A stretch of 64,000 bases of DNA from Cyanobium sp. FGCU52 (GTDB lineage: Bacteria; Cyanobacteriota; Cyanobacteriia; PCC-6307; Cyanobiaceae), in the NCBI GenBank assembly GCA_024958715.1, contig JANWUS010000018.1, forward strand, positions 62,001 to 126,000, written 5' to 3'. Each line of letters opens with the position of its first letter. Within the stretch, counting starts at the first letter, position 1. Below the pieces are notes generated by a model that saw nothing but the letters and a program-made list of their open reading frames with translations, was not told the origin of the DNA and did not search any database. Shown here piece by piece: positions 38,391 to 46,787 of the stretch. Made by a program: the position numbers and the translations under genes.

Positions 38391-40007
38391 GTGGCCGACG
38401 TGTTCCCCGCTGCCACCGACTTGATTTTCGGCGCCGCCACGGCCGCCTCCGATGCCACCGCGGCGATCGCCTCCGGGCTCGGCACCGGTGGCCTCTCCCT
38501 CGATCTGAACGCGGTCGCCATCCTTCCGGAGGGAGCGGTGCTGGTGGCGCTCGTTCTGTGTCTGCTGGTGGACCTGGCGGGCGAGAAGGCCGCCAGCCGC
38601 TGGGTGCCGCCGATCTGCTATGGCGGCCTGGGCGCTGCCCTGGTGCTGCTGGCCCTGCAATGGAACGGAGGGGCGGAACCCTCGTTCCTGGGCTCCTTCC
38701 TCGCCGACAACCTGGCCATCGCCTTCCGGGGCGTGGTGGCTGCCTCCACCCTCATCTCCCTGCTGCTGAGCTGGCGCTACGTGGAGCGCAGCGGCACGCC
38801 GGTGGGCGAATACGCGGCGATTCTGCTGGCCGCCACGCTCGGGGCGATGTTCCTGTGCGGCTCCACCGATCTGATCAGCATCTTCATCTCGCTGGAAACG
38901 CTGTCGGTGTCGAGCTACCTGCTCTCGGGCTACATGAAGCGCGACGCCCGCAGCTCCGAGGCGGCGCTGAAGTATCTGCTGGTGGGCTCGGCCGCCGCGG
39001 CCGTGTTCCTCTACGGCGCTTCTCTGCTCTATGGCCTCAGCGGCGGCGGCACCAGCCTGGAGGCGATCGCCCTGGCTCTGCGCACCTCCGCCTCGCCGAT
39101 CACCGCCCTCACCCTGGTATTCGTGCTGGCCACGGTGGCCTTCAAGATCGCCGCCGTTCCCTTCCACCAGTGGACGCCCGACGTTTACGAAGGCTCGCCC
39201 ACGCCGGTGGTGGCGTTCCTCTCGGTGGGCTCCAAGGCCGCCGGTTTCGCCCTGGCCCTGCGCATCCTGGTGGGCTGCTTCGAGAGCTTCGATGCCCAGT
39301 GGAAGTTCCTGTTCACCGTGCTGGCGGTGCTCTCGATGGTTCTGGGCAACGTGGTGGCCCTGGCCCAGACCTCGATGAAGCGGATGCTGGCCTACAGCTC
39401 GATCGGCCAGGCGGGCTTCGTGATGATCGGCATGGTGTGCGGCACCGAGGACGGCTTCGCCGCGATGGTGCTCTACATGGCCGCCTACCTGTTCATGAAC
39501 CTGGGCGCCTTCGCCTGCATCATTCTCTTCTCACTGCGCACCGGCAGCGACCGGATCTCCGATTACGCCGGCCTGTATCAGAAGGATCCCCTGATCACCC
39601 TGGGCCTCAGCCTCTGCCTGCTCTCCCTGGGCGGCATTCCTCCGATGCTGGGCTTCTTCGGCAAGATCTACCTGTTCTTCGCCGGCTGGGCCGACCACCA
39701 GTACCTGCTGGTGGTGGTGGGCCTGGTCACCTCGGTGGTGTCGATCTACTACTACATCTCGGTGATCAAGATGATGGTGGTGAAAGAGCCTCAGGAGGCT
39801 TCCGATGTGGTCAAGAACTACCCGGCGATCGAATGGAGCCTGGCCGGCATGCAGCCCCTGCGGGCCGCTCTGCTGGGTTGCGTGATCGTCACGGCCGTGG
39901 GCGGGGTTCTCTCCAGCCCCCTGTTCGACTGGGCCAGTGCCGCCGTGACCGGCACGCCCCTGCTGCAGCAGGCCATCGCCGCCGCCGGCATACCGGCCCT
40001 GGGCTGA
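38391..40007 (+). CDS. ndhB: NAD(P)H-quinone oxidoreductase subunit 2 (NdhB)
   Basis: NdhB (538 residues) is one of the antiporter-like proton-pumping subunits of photosynthetic NDH-1, used in respiration, cyclic electron flow and CO2 uptake. About fourteen membrane helices are seen. Family motifs include [33 protein letters not shown]-type and [22 protein letters not shown] at 38391 is the first start and has GGAGGG only 2 bases away; GTG at 38400 would have better spacing. The N-terminus is Ala/Thr-rich. Confidence 0.95.
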   Translation: MADVFPAATDLIFGAATAASDATAAIASGLGTGGLSLDLNAVAILPEGAVLVALVLCLLVDLAGEKAASRWVPPICYGGLGAALVLLALQWNGGAEPSFLGSFLADNLAIAFRGVVAASTLISLLLSWRYVERSGTPVGEYAAILLAATLGAMFLCGSTDLISIFISLETLSVSSYLLSGYMKRDARSSEAALKYLLVGSAAAAVFLYGASLLYGLSGGGTSLEAIALALRTSASPITALTLVFVLATVAFKIAAVPFHQWTPDVYEGSPTPVVAFLSVGSKAAGFALALRILVGCFESFDAQWKFLFTVLAVLSMVLGNVVALAQTSMKRMLAYSSIGQAGFVMIGMVCGTEDGFAAMVLYMAAYLFMNLGAFACIILFSLRTGSDRISDYAGLYQKDPLITLGLSLCLLSLGGIPPMLGFFGKIYLFFAGWADHQYLLVVVGLVTSVVSIYYYISVIKMMVVKEPQEASDVVKNYPAIEWSLAGMQPLRAALLGCVIVTAVGGVLSSPLFDWASAAVTGTPLLQQAIAAAGIPALG

Positions 40008-40011
40008 TCCC

Positions 40012-40761
40012 ATGGGCCCCACCCAGGAAGCGCCGGCTGGGCACACCCGCCACGACACCGTGGCCCAGCTGATCGACATCAGCAAGGTGTACGGCAGCGG
40101 CGACACCGAGGTGGTGGCCCTCGATCATCTGAGCTTCCGGGTGCAGCGCGGCGACTATCTGGCGGTGATGGGGGCTTCGGGCTCCGGCAAGAGCACGGCC
40201 ATGAACATCCTGGGCTGCCTCGACCGGCCCACCAGCGGCAGCTACCTCCTCAACGGCACGCCGGTAGAACATCTCGATGACGACGCCCTCGCCGATCTGC
40301 GCAACCGCGAGCTGGGCTTCGTGTTTCAGCAGTTCCACCTGCTGCCCCAGCTCACGGCGCTGGAGAACGTGATGCTGCCGATGGTCTATGCGGGGGTGCC
40401 CGCCGGCGAGCGGCGGGAGCGGGCCCGGCAGGCCCTGGCGCGCGTGGGGCTGGAGAAGCGTCTCGGCAACCGCCCCAACCAGCTTTCCGGCGGCCAGCAG
40501 CAGCGGGTGGCGATCGCCCGGGCGATCATCAACCAGCCGGCCCTGCTGCTGGCCGACGAACCCACCGGCGCCCTCGACTCGAACACCACCCGTGAGGTGC
40601 TGGAGATCTTCGACGACCTGCACCGGCAGGGGATCACCCTGGTGATGGTGACCCACGAGCACGACGTGGCCGAGCGGGCCGAGAGGATCGTGGTGTTCCG
40701 CGACGGCCACATCGCCGGCACCCGCGCGGCTGAAGCGGAGCTGCACCCGGCGGGGCACTGA
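40012..40761 (+). CDS. ABC transporter ATP-binding protein (LolD/MacB type)
   Basis: A 249-residue ATPase with Walker A (GASGSGKSTAMN), Q-loop (FVFQQFHLLPQLTALENV), signature (LSGGQQQRVAIARAI) and Walker B (LLLADEPTGALD). This pattern is that of MacB, LolD and DevA ATPases, which work with FtsX-like permeases in lipoprotein, glycolipid or peptide export. No permease is next to it. It begins 4 bases after ndhB and may be co-transcribed with it. Confidence 0.9.
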   Translation: MGPTQEAPAGHTRHDTVAQLIDISKVYGSGDTEVVALDHLSFRVQRGDYLAVMGASGSGKSTAMNILGCLDRPTSGSYLLNGTPVEHLDDDALADLRNRELGFVFQQFHLLPQLTALENVMLPMVYAGVPAGERRERARQALARVGLEKRLGNRPNQLSGGQQQRVAIARAIINQPALLLADEPTGALDSNTTREVLEIFDDLHRQGITLVMVTHEHDVAERAERIVVFRDGHIAGTRAAEAELHPAGH

Positions 40762-40771
40762 GCCATGGCGC

Positions 40772-41170
40772 TCACCAGAGGGTGAGGCAGGGGAAGGCGG
40801 AGAGCTGGGGATCGGCGGTGAGCAGCACCAGCCGCTCCAGTTCGGCCTGGGCGGCAAGCATGCGATCAAAGGGATCGCGGTGGGGCTGGCTGTAAGCACC
40901 GGCCCGCAGGCCATGGGCCAGGACGATCGGCAGGGGCTGGAAACCATCGGCCTGCAGCAGCCCAGGCAGATCGCCGATGACCTGCTCCAGCTCAGGCAAT
41001 TTGCCCCGGTGGTGCTTGAGGCTCAGTTCCCACATCGTGGCCGCACTCACCATCACGGCAGTGGCTGGATCGCCGAGACGTTTCTGCACCGGCTCCGACA
41101 GACGCTCCGGCTCGAACCACCACCAGAGCAGCACATGGCTGTCGAGCAGATAGCCCGCGGGTTCGCTCAT
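40772..41170 (-). CDS. PIN domain toxin (VapC-like)
   Basis: A 132-residue PIN-fold ribonuclease. Its acidic residues are in LLDSHVLLWW (near 8-17), MWELSLKHHRGKL and DPFDRMLAAQAELE, and it ends with VLLTADPQLSAF. In such modules the free toxin cuts tRNA or other RNA and is held by its antitoxin. The start overlaps the stop of the antitoxin gene by 4 bases (ATGA), the classic coupled arrangement. Confidence 0.9.
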   Translation of the reverse strand: MSEPAGYLLDSHVLLWWWFEPERLSEPVQKRLGDPATAVMVSAATMWELSLKHHRGKLPELEQVIGDLPGLLQADGFQPLPIVLAHGLRAGAYSQPHRDPFDRMLAAQAELERLVLLTADPQLSAFPCLTLW

Positions 41171-41469
41171 TGGTGAGGAACCGCGGGCAGAAGGTCTGCG
41201 TCCTCCCAGCTGACCAGCTCATCGGCGGCCATCGGTTCAAGCAGGGCATCAGGGTTGCGCAGGGGGCCCTGGCTGCGCAGGCGCCCGGGGATGCGCTGGG
41301 GCGGCGGCGAGGCCAGGGGCATCAAGCGCGCCCAGGGTTTCCCGGCCTTGGCCAGCAGGATCGTCTCGCCGGCATGGGCGTCATCGATCAGGCGCGAGAG
41401 GTGGGTCTTGGCCTGATGCACGTTCACAACGCGTGGCGTCCCGCTTGGCACGGAGGGGAGGGAGTCCAT
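41167..41469 (-). CDS. Phd/YefM family antitoxin
   Basis: A 100-residue protein with the Phd core VNVHQAKTHLSRLIDDAHAG then ETILLAKAGKPWARLMPL, and a C-terminal acidic toxin-binding tail (DELVSWEDADLLPAV). The ATG at 41469 is preferred to that at 41505, because the putative -10 TAGACT and a palindrome lie between the two. It precedes and overlaps the PIN toxin gene. Confidence 0.88.
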   Translation of the reverse strand: MDSLPSVPSGTPRVVNVHQAKTHLSRLIDDAHAGETILLAKAGKPWARLMPLASPPPQRIPGRLRSQGPLRNPDALLEPMAADELVSWEDADLLPAVPHQ

Positions 41470-41492
41470 GGCGCCACCAGCGCACGACCCGG

Positions 41493-41512
41493 TTAGTCTA
41501 GGCATGAACTAA
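41493..41512. promoter_or_regulatory. Putative operator and -10 of the toxin-antitoxin operon
   Basis: TTAGT (41493-41497) and ACTAA (41508-41512) are an inverted repeat with a 10-base spacer. They enclose a -10-like TAGACT on the minus strand (41500-41495) that is 25 bases before the antitoxin ATG. Phd-type antitoxins repress their own promoter by binding such palindromes. The rest of 41513-41660, up to the convergent end of the M23 gene, shows nothing recognisable. Confidence 0.45.
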
Positions 41513-41660
41513 GTCCACCGGAAGCCCACGACACCGTCCTGTGGGAAACGGGCGTGGCGACTGGGCGCCGCAATCGAGATCCAGCGCGATGCGTTACTGA
41601 ACCCACCAGAACGGTTGGCCATCCATCGAAATCGGTGGAAGGGCAAAAGGGGGCGTCAGC

Positions 41661-42923
41661 TCAACCCCTCTTCCGTGAATCGATCGCTGCCGGCAGGGGG
41701 AGGGGGGAGCGGGGCCGCTCGAGCGTCTGCAGCAACTGGCCCATCAGAACGGCTACCGCATCCACGTCGCGGGGGGCGACGCCACCGGGCTGGCCGGGGA
41801 GGCCCGGCACGCCGGCCACCATCGGGCCGCCGGGATCGAGATCACCCGGATCGATCGCCACCCAGCCGCCTTCCTGCGGCACCCGCACCTCGAAGTGGAG
41901 GTGAGGCCCGGTGCTCAGGCCGGTGCTGCCCACCCTTCCGATCACCTCGCCCTGGCGCACGGTGTCGCCCTCCTTCACATACAGCTCGGAGAGGTGGCCG
42001 TAGAGGGTGCGGCGACGGGGCCGGTCGTGTTCCACCTCGACCGCCAGGCCGTAGCCCCCCGCCACGCCACTCATCACCACCCGCCCGGAGAGGGCCGCCA
42101 CCACCGGGGTGCCCTCGGGTGCGGCCAGATCGACACCGGCGTGCATTCTCCACATCCCGATCACCGGATGCAGCCGCCAGCCAAAGGTGCTGGTGGTGAC
42201 GGCGGAGCCCACCAGCGGGTAGAGCAGGCGGCTGTTGCCGTTGCCGCCGGCCGCCGCAGGGCGGGGCGTGACCCGGAACACGTCGGTGAGGCGGAAACTG
42301 CCGCCAGCCCCGGAGAGCAGGGCCGTCACCGGCACGGAGATCGGCGGCAGGGGGGCGGCGTCGATGCCCACCCGCTCACCGGAGGCATAGCCGTAGTCGG
42401 GTCCTGAGCCCGAGGAACCCAGCAGCGGCGAACCGCCATCACCACCGCCCCCGAGGACCGTGGTTCCGAGGCCATCGCGGCGGCTGCGGCCCACCACCAC
42501 CACGCCGCCCCCGCATTCACGGATCGAGAGGGCCCCATCCAGACAGGCCCGCTCGCGGGGTCCGGCCATCTGCGGCATCACCAGGTTGCCCCGCACCCGT
42601 ACCCGCTCCGAGGGCAGGATCACCCGATCGCGCACCAGGTCATCGATCGAGGCATCGACGCTGCGGGGCGCCTCGATCACCCGGTCGGCCGGTTCGGGAC
42701 GCAGGGCCTGCGGGGGTGGTGCGGCCGCCGGGGGAGCCACGGCGGCGGGGGCCGGCGGGGGATCGGGGGTGACGGGCTGGGCGACCGGTGGCGGCGGCTC
42801 GATCGGGGGTGCGGCAAGCGGAGCCGGATCCGCGCTCTGGGCGAGCACCAGCGGCACGCCGGAGAGCGGCCCGGCCGCCAGGGCGGCCGCGGCCATCAGC
42901 AGATGGTGGGGCTTGGGAGCCAT
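41661..42923 (-). CDS. M23 family metallopeptidase (peptidoglycan hydrolase)
   Basis: The 420 residues begin with a signal peptide (LLMAAAALAAGPLSGVPLVL), then a Pro/Ala-rich spacer and a region of about 150 residues with no known fold. A C-terminal LytM domain follows, with the zinc ligands in WRMHAGVDLAAPEG and GPHLHFEVR. The enzyme would cut peptide cross-links in the periplasm or activate an amidase. The ATG at 42923 is used; the frame continues upstream without signal character. A TATATT promoter-like site is upstream. Confidence 0.9.
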   Translation of the reverse strand: MAPKPHHLLMAAAALAAGPLSGVPLVLAQSADPAPLAAPPIEPPPPVAQPVTPDPPPAPAAVAPPAAAPPPQALRPEPADRVIEAPRSVDASIDDLVRDRVILPSERVRVRGNLVMPQMAGPRERACLDGALSIRECGGGVVVVGRSRRDGLGTTVLGGGGDGGSPLLGSSGSGPDYGYASGERVGIDAAPLPPISVPVTALLSGAGGSFRLTDVFRVTPRPAAAGGNGNSRLLYPLVGSAVTTSTFGWRLHPVIGMWRMHAGVDLAAPEGTPVVAALSGRVVMSGVAGGYGLAVEVEHDRPRRRTLYGHLSELYVKEGDTVRQGEVIGRVGSTGLSTGPHLHFEVRVPQEGGWVAIDPGDLDPGGPMVAGVPGLPGQPGGVAPRDVDAVAVLMGQLLQTLERPRSPLPLPAAIDSRKRG

Positions 42924-42977
42924 GGCGAGGGGAAAGCGGAGCCGGAAGCCGGAGAGGCCGGAGGCAAAGTGTGACGC

Positions 42978-42983
42978 AATATA
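42978..42983 (-). promoter_or_regulatory. Putative -10 element for the M23 peptidase gene
   Basis: TATATT on the minus strand, within the AT-rich CTTATATTGCG, lies 54 bases before the ATG at 42923. It stands out in this GC-rich sequence. No -35 is clear. Confidence 0.45.
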
Positions 42984-43023
42984 AGAAGCACGAGCCAGGG
43001 TGAGGTCGCCGGGGGCACCGGCT

Positions 43024-43776
43024 TCAGAAGCGGCGATGCAGGGCCGTGCGGCGTCCGTCGCCGCTCTCCAGCAGCAGGGCTCCATCGATGCCGAGCCCCA
43101 CGGCCCGCCAGAGGCGCCCCTGATGGGCGATCGGTTCCTCGGGCCGCAGCAGGCGGGCCTCCGCCAGAGCCCGCACCCGCTCGGGCCGGCCGGCCTGGGC
43201 CACACCCCACTCCAGGGCCCGCAACACCCGGGCACTCAGGCGCGGCGGCCGGGCATCGGCCCGCCTGCCGATCCATTCCGCCAGGGCCACCGCGCCGGCG
43301 GGCACCGCGTGGCAGCCGTTGAGCCCCAGCCCCACCTGGGCCCAGCGCACCCGATCCCCGCGCCGCCGCAGCCGGGGCAGCAGCCCGGCGATCTTGCGCC
43401 CCTCCACCAGCAGGTCATTCGGCCACTTCAGCCGCACCGGCAGGCCCAGCTGCTCCAGTTCGAGGGCCAGGCCCACCGCCAGAGCCAGGCCGGGGGCCGC
43501 AGCGGCCGCGGGGTCTTCGGGCCAGGGCAGGGCGGCGCTGATCCACACCCCGCCCGCGGGCGAGTGCCAGCTCCGCCCCTGCTGACCGTGGCCGAAACGC
43601 TGACGGCGGGCCAGCACCGCCAGGGCCTCACCGGCCAGGGGGGCGGCTCCGGGCTCCCGGAGCCGGCGCTCCAGTTCCCGCTCGGTGCTGGCACACACCG
43701 GCAGCACCTGCAGGCGCCAGCGCAGGGGTGGCACCGCTTCGCCACCGGGCGGCAGGGCGCGCTGTGCCGCCAGCAC
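43024..43776 (-). CDS. birA: Biotin--[acetyl-CoA-carboxylase] ligase
   Basis: A 250-residue enzyme that biotinylates the BCCP subunit of acetyl-CoA carboxylase. The biotinyl-AMP site shows QRFGHGQQGRSWHSPAGGVW (a variant of the GRGRxGRxW loop) and VRLKWPNDLLVEGRKIAG. It lacks the N-terminal HTH of E. coli BirA, so it is a plain ligase without repressor function. The start is GTG, 29 bases after the aminotransferase gene. Confidence 0.88.
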   Translation of the reverse strand: MLAAQRALPPGGEAVPPLRWRLQVLPVCASTERELERRLREPGAAPLAGEALAVLARRQRFGHGQQGRSWHSPAGGVWISAALPWPEDPAAAAAPGLALAVGLALELEQLGLPVRLKWPNDLLVEGRKIAGLLPRLRRRGDRVRWAQVGLGLNGCHAVPAGAVALAEWIGRRADARPPRLSARVLRALEWGVAQAGRPERVRALAEARLLRPEEPIAHQGRLWRAVGLGIDGALLLESGDGRRTALHRRF

Positions 43777-43805
43777 GGCGCCAGCTCCGGCCCTGGCCAG
43801 CGGGC

Positions 43806-45005
43806 TCAGAGGGCGGCCAGCCAGGCACCCATGCGGGCGGCGCCGGCCTCCAGGTCGTCGGCCGGATGCACCAGGGCCAGCCGCTGCCAGCCCTCACCAC
43901 CCGGACCGAAGCCGTTGCCGGGGGTGAGACAGACGCCGGTACCCTCCAGCAGGGCCGCCGCGAAGGCCTCGGAATCCAGCCCCCGCGCCCGGGCGGCCGC
44001 CGGCACCGGCAGCCACAGATAGAGGGCCATCGAGGGGCGGGGCACCACCCAGCCGGCGGCTTCGAGGGCCGCGCTCATGCGGTCGCGCCGGTCGCGATAC
44101 ACCTCCCGCAGGCGGGCGGGCCAGTCCGGGGCCCGCTCCAGGGCGGCGATCGCCCCGGCCTGCAGCGCGAGCGACTGGTTGAAGTCCACCACCCCCTTGA
44201 GCTGGCGCAGGGCGGTGATCAGCCATTCGGCGCCGATGGCGAAGGCCAGCCGGTAGCCCCCCAGGCACCAGCTCTTGGAGAAGGAGAAGAACTCGATGCC
44301 GCAGCGACGCCATTCGGGGTGGCGCAGCAGGGCCGGGGCCTCCCCCTCCAGCGCCAGATCGACGTAGGGGTTGTCGTGGGCCAGCACCACGTCGTGCCGC
44401 AGGGCCCGCTCCACCGCCCCATCGAGCCAGTCCTGGCAGCCGGTGGTGGCGGTGGGGTTGTGGGGGAACCCCAGCACCATCAGGCGCAGGGCCTCCCATT
44501 CGGACGCGGCCAGCCGCTCCCAGTCGGGCCGCCATCCCTGCTCCGCCTCCAGCGGCAGCAGCACCGGCCGGGCCGGGGCCAGGTGCAGGCCCCCCATGTG
44601 GGAGGGGTAGTAGGGATCGAGCAGCAGGGCCGCGTCGCCGGGATTGAGCACCGCCAGCGGCAGATGGGCCGTGCCCTCCTGCGATCCCACCAGCAGCAGC
44701 ACCTCGGTTTCGGGATCGACCCGGGTGCCGAAGCGCCGCTCGGCCCAGGCCGCCACGGCCTCCCGGAACGGCAGGGTGGCGGCGTGCAGGCAGTAGGAGG
44801 CACTCTCCGGCCGGCCCAGGGCCGCGGCGATCGCCTCCAGCGCCACCGGCGGGGGCTGGAGGTCGGTGGAGCCGAGCGAGAGATCGAGCAGGTCGGGCAG
44901 CGGGCCCGGGCACTCCAGCCGTCGACGCCGGTAGGCGTCCTTGCGCTGGTCGTTGCGGGCGAAGACGCCGCTGCCGAGCCGGCTCAGGCGCTCAGAGACC
45001 GGCAT
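43806..45005 (-). CDS. Pyridoxal-phosphate aminotransferase (class I/II)
   Basis: The 399 residues have the class I/II fold: LLDLSLGSTDLQPPP at the N-terminus, LGFPHNPTATTG, and the PLP Lys in FFSFSKSWCLGGYRLAF. The family resembles LL-diaminopimelate or alanine/succinyldiaminopimelate aminotransferases; the exact substrate cannot be told. The ATG at 45005 overlaps the trxA stop by 14 bases. It sits between trxA and birA. Confidence 0.85.
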   Translation of the reverse strand: MPVSERLSRLGSGVFARNDQRKDAYRRRRLECPGPLPDLLDLSLGSTDLQPPPVALEAIAAALGRPESASYCLHAATLPFREAVAAWAERRFGTRVDPETEVLLLVGSQEGTAHLPLAVLNPGDAALLLDPYYPSHMGGLHLAPARPVLLPLEAEQGWRPDWERLAASEWEALRLMVLGFPHNPTATTGCQDWLDGAVERALRHDVVLAHDNPYVDLALEGEAPALLRHPEWRRCGIEFFSFSKSWCLGGYRLAFAIGAEWLITALRQLKGVVDFNQSLALQAGAIAALERAPDWPARLREVYRDRRDRMSAALEAAGWVVPRPSMALYLWLPVPAAARARGLDSEAFAAALLEGTGVCLTPGNGFGPGGEGWQRLALVHPADDLEAGAARMGAWLAAL

Positions 45006-45324
45006 CCAGGAAGGCCTGCAGCTGGGGCTTGGCCATGGCACCTTCGTGACGCGCCACCTCGACCCCATCCCGGAACAGGATCAGGGTAGGCAGGCCCTGG
45101 ATCCGCAGGTCGTCGCGGGTTCCAGGGTTGGCATCGGCCTCGAGCTTGCCCACCACCAGCCGCCCCTCATAGGCGGTGGCCGCCCACTCCATCAGGGGAG
45201 CCATCAGCCGGCAGGGGCCGCACCAGGAGGCCCATACATCCACCAGCACGGCGCCGGATCGGCCCAGCACCTCCGCGGGGAACGTTTCTTCGGTGAGGTC
45301 GAGGACGGCGGCGGAGGCTGGCAC
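44992..45324 (-). CDS. trxA: Thioredoxin
   Basis: A 110-residue thioredoxin with active site WCGPC (34-38) in VDVWASWCGPCRLMAP and the conserved cis-Pro segment GLPTLILFRDG. The GTG at 45324 gives the normal thioredoxin length; the frame extends upstream but antisense to nothing and without homology. It overlaps the aminotransferase start. In cyanobacteria thioredoxins carry redox control of Calvin cycle enzymes. Confidence 0.93.
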   Translation of the reverse strand: MPASAAVLDLTEETFPAEVLGRSGAVLVDVWASWCGPCRLMAPLMEWAATAYEGRLVVGKLEADANPGTRDDLRIQGLPTLILFRDGVEVARHEGAMAKPQLQAFLDAGL

Positions 45325-45359
45325 GGCCCGGTTCTGCGAATGGGGCGATTGTATGGAGC

Positions 45360-46133
45360 TCAGAGCTTGTCGATGGAGTGGCGCAGCTCCTCGAGCTCGG
45401 CATTCACCTCCGCCACCTGCACCGGCTCCAGCTGGGGAACGGGGCCGCCTTCGGCCGGAAGGGCGATCGGATTGGCACCACCGGAGAGGCGGGTCTTGAG
45501 GGCTTCGAGTTCGTCTTCCACACCGCTGCCCTGCAGAGCGGCGAACTGGCTCTCGAGATCGGCGCCGGCCAGCTCCGCCGCCGCCTGGCTGCGGGCCTCC
45601 ATCGCCAGCACCTTCTCCTCCATCTGCTCGAAGGCGGCCATCGAGGTGTTGGTACCCAGCCCGCTGACGGCGCTCTGGAGCTGCTCCTGGGCCTGGGCCG
45701 CCTGGGCCCGGGCCTTGAGCATGTCCTTCTTGGTCTTGGCCTCGGCGATCTTGCCTTCCAGGGCGGTGAGGCTCTTCTTGAGCGTCTCCACCTGGCCCGC
45801 CTGGGAGGAGATCTGGGCGTTGAGGGCGGTGGCGGTCTCGGTGTAGGTCTTGCGGCGGGAGAGGGCCTCGCGGGCCAGATCCTCCTCCCCCTTGCGCAGG
45901 GCCAGTTCGGCCCGCTCGTACCAGGCCTTCGCCTGGGCCTCGGCCTGTTCGGCCTGGTTCTGCAGCCGCTTCTGGCCGGCGATGGCCGTGGCCACGGCCG
46001 TGCGCAGCTTCACCAGATCGGCCTGCATGTCCGTGACCGACTGGTCGAGGATCTTGGCCGGATCCTCCGCCTTGCTCACCAGGTCGTTGAGGTTGGCGCG
46101 AAGCAGACGGCTGAGCCGATCGAAAAAGCCCAT
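45360..46133 (-). CDS. vipp1: Vipp1 / PspA (IM30) family membrane-shaping protein
   Basis: The 257-residue protein begins MGFFDRLSRLLRANLNDLVS (amphipathic helix 0), with SKAEDPAKILDQSVTDMQAD following, and is almost entirely coiled coil up to about 215. A C-terminal extension beyond the PspA core (roughly 215-257, with LEPVQVAEVNAELEELRHSI) marks it as Vipp1. It forms rings or rods needed for thylakoid biogenesis and membrane protection. trxA follows after 35 bases. Confidence 0.93.
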   Translation of the reverse strand: MGFFDRLSRLLRANLNDLVSKAEDPAKILDQSVTDMQADLVKLRTAVATAIAGQKRLQNQAEQAEAQAKAWYERAELALRKGEEDLAREALSRRKTYTETATALNAQISSQAGQVETLKKSLTALEGKIAEAKTKKDMLKARAQAAQAQEQLQSAVSGLGTNTSMAAFEQMEEKVLAMEARSQAAAELAGADLESQFAALQGSGVEDELEALKTRLSGGANPIALPAEGGPVPQLEPVQVAEVNAELEELRHSIDKL

Positions 46134-46158
46134 GGGGGTGGGGGTGGGGCAGGGCCCG

Positions 46159-46164
46159 AGGGTA
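46159..46164 (-). promoter_or_regulatory. Putative -10 element for vipp1
   Basis: TACCCT on the minus strand is 25 bases before the vipp1 ATG. The leader between is nearly all C. It shares the 99-base divergent space with the DciA-like gene. Confidence 0.3.
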
Positions 46165-46215
46165 GGCACATCCTTGCCGCACCGCTGCCGCTGGCCAACA
46201 TCCGGATTGCCGCAC

Positions 46216-46232
46216 CCCCCTAGCCTTGGGGG
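46216..46232 (+). promoter_or_regulatory. Hairpin touching the start codon of the DciA-like gene
   Basis: CCCCC (46216-46220) and GGGGG (46228-46232) form a 5-base-pair stem around TAGCCTT, and the ATG begins at the next base. TAGCCT in the loop could be a -10 element, in which case the transcript would be leaderless; otherwise the hairpin hides the G-run used for ribosome binding. Confidence 0.35.
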
Positions 46233-46787
46233 ATGCCCGCCGCCCCCCCAGGCCAGAGCCGCCGCCTCGGCAACCTCTCGCTGCTGACCCCGCCGCCGCC
46301 CCCGCCGGCCCAGCCCCTGGCCGCCTGTCTGGACGGGATGCAGCAGCGCTGGCGCCAGGAGGGACAGCTGGCGGGGCTGTGGCAGGCCTGGCCCGGCATC
46401 GCCGGAGCCCAGCTGTCGCCCCACTGCCGGCCCCTGCGCCTGCAGGCCGGCGTGCTCACGGTGGGAGCCCCGCCGGGGCCCTGGCTCCAGGCGCTCCAGT
46501 ACAACCGCCATCAGCTGCTGGGGGCCCTGCGGGGGGCGGGGTTCAAGGTGCGCGACCTGCGCCTCCAGCAGCACCACCCCCAACCGGCCCCACCGCCGGC
46601 CAGCCGGCAGGAGCAGGAGGACTGGGCCCGCCATCCGAGCCGGATCGACGTCCACGGCCTGGCCGACTGTCCGGCCTGCGGCCGGCCGGCGCCGGCCGGG
46701 GAGATGGCCCTGTGGGGCCACTGCAGCTTCTGCCGCCGGCAGGACCTGGCGGGTGCCGAGGCGGCCCCGGCATCGCCGACGGCCTAG
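46233..46787 (+). CDS. DUF721 (DciA-like) protein with C-terminal zinc ribbon
   Basis: The 184 residues have a DUF721 core: RWRQEGQLAGLWQAWPGIAG, then HCRPLRLQAGVLTVGAPPG and WLQALQYNRHQLLGALRGAG. DciA-type proteins load replicative helicase DnaB in most bacteria lacking DnaC. Residues 146-167 add CPAC and CSFC (Cys146, 149, 164, 167), a likely zinc ribbon. Its stop overlaps the end of the convergent cupin gene by 4 bases. Confidence is good for DUF721, moderate for the function. Confidence 0.78.
   Translation: MPAAPPGQSRRLGNLSLLTPPPPPPAQPLAACLDGMQQRWRQEGQLAGLWQAWPGIAGAQLSPHCRPLRLQAGVLTVGAPPGPWLQALQYNRHQLLGALRGAGFKVRDLRLQQHHPQPAPPPASRQEQEDWARHPSRIDVHGLADCPACGRPAPAGEMALWGHCSFCRRQDLAGAEAAPASPTA

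Noticed and set aside
36040-38424. A 794-codon plus-strand frame opposite topA
   Set aside because: It mirrors topA codon usage, has no domain that I can recognise and is interrupted by nothing only because of high GC; topA motifs are certain.
41554-41904. Short plus-strand frames after the toxin-antitoxin pair
   Set aside because: They run into the antisense of the M23 peptidase and show no ribosome-binding site or recognisable sequence.
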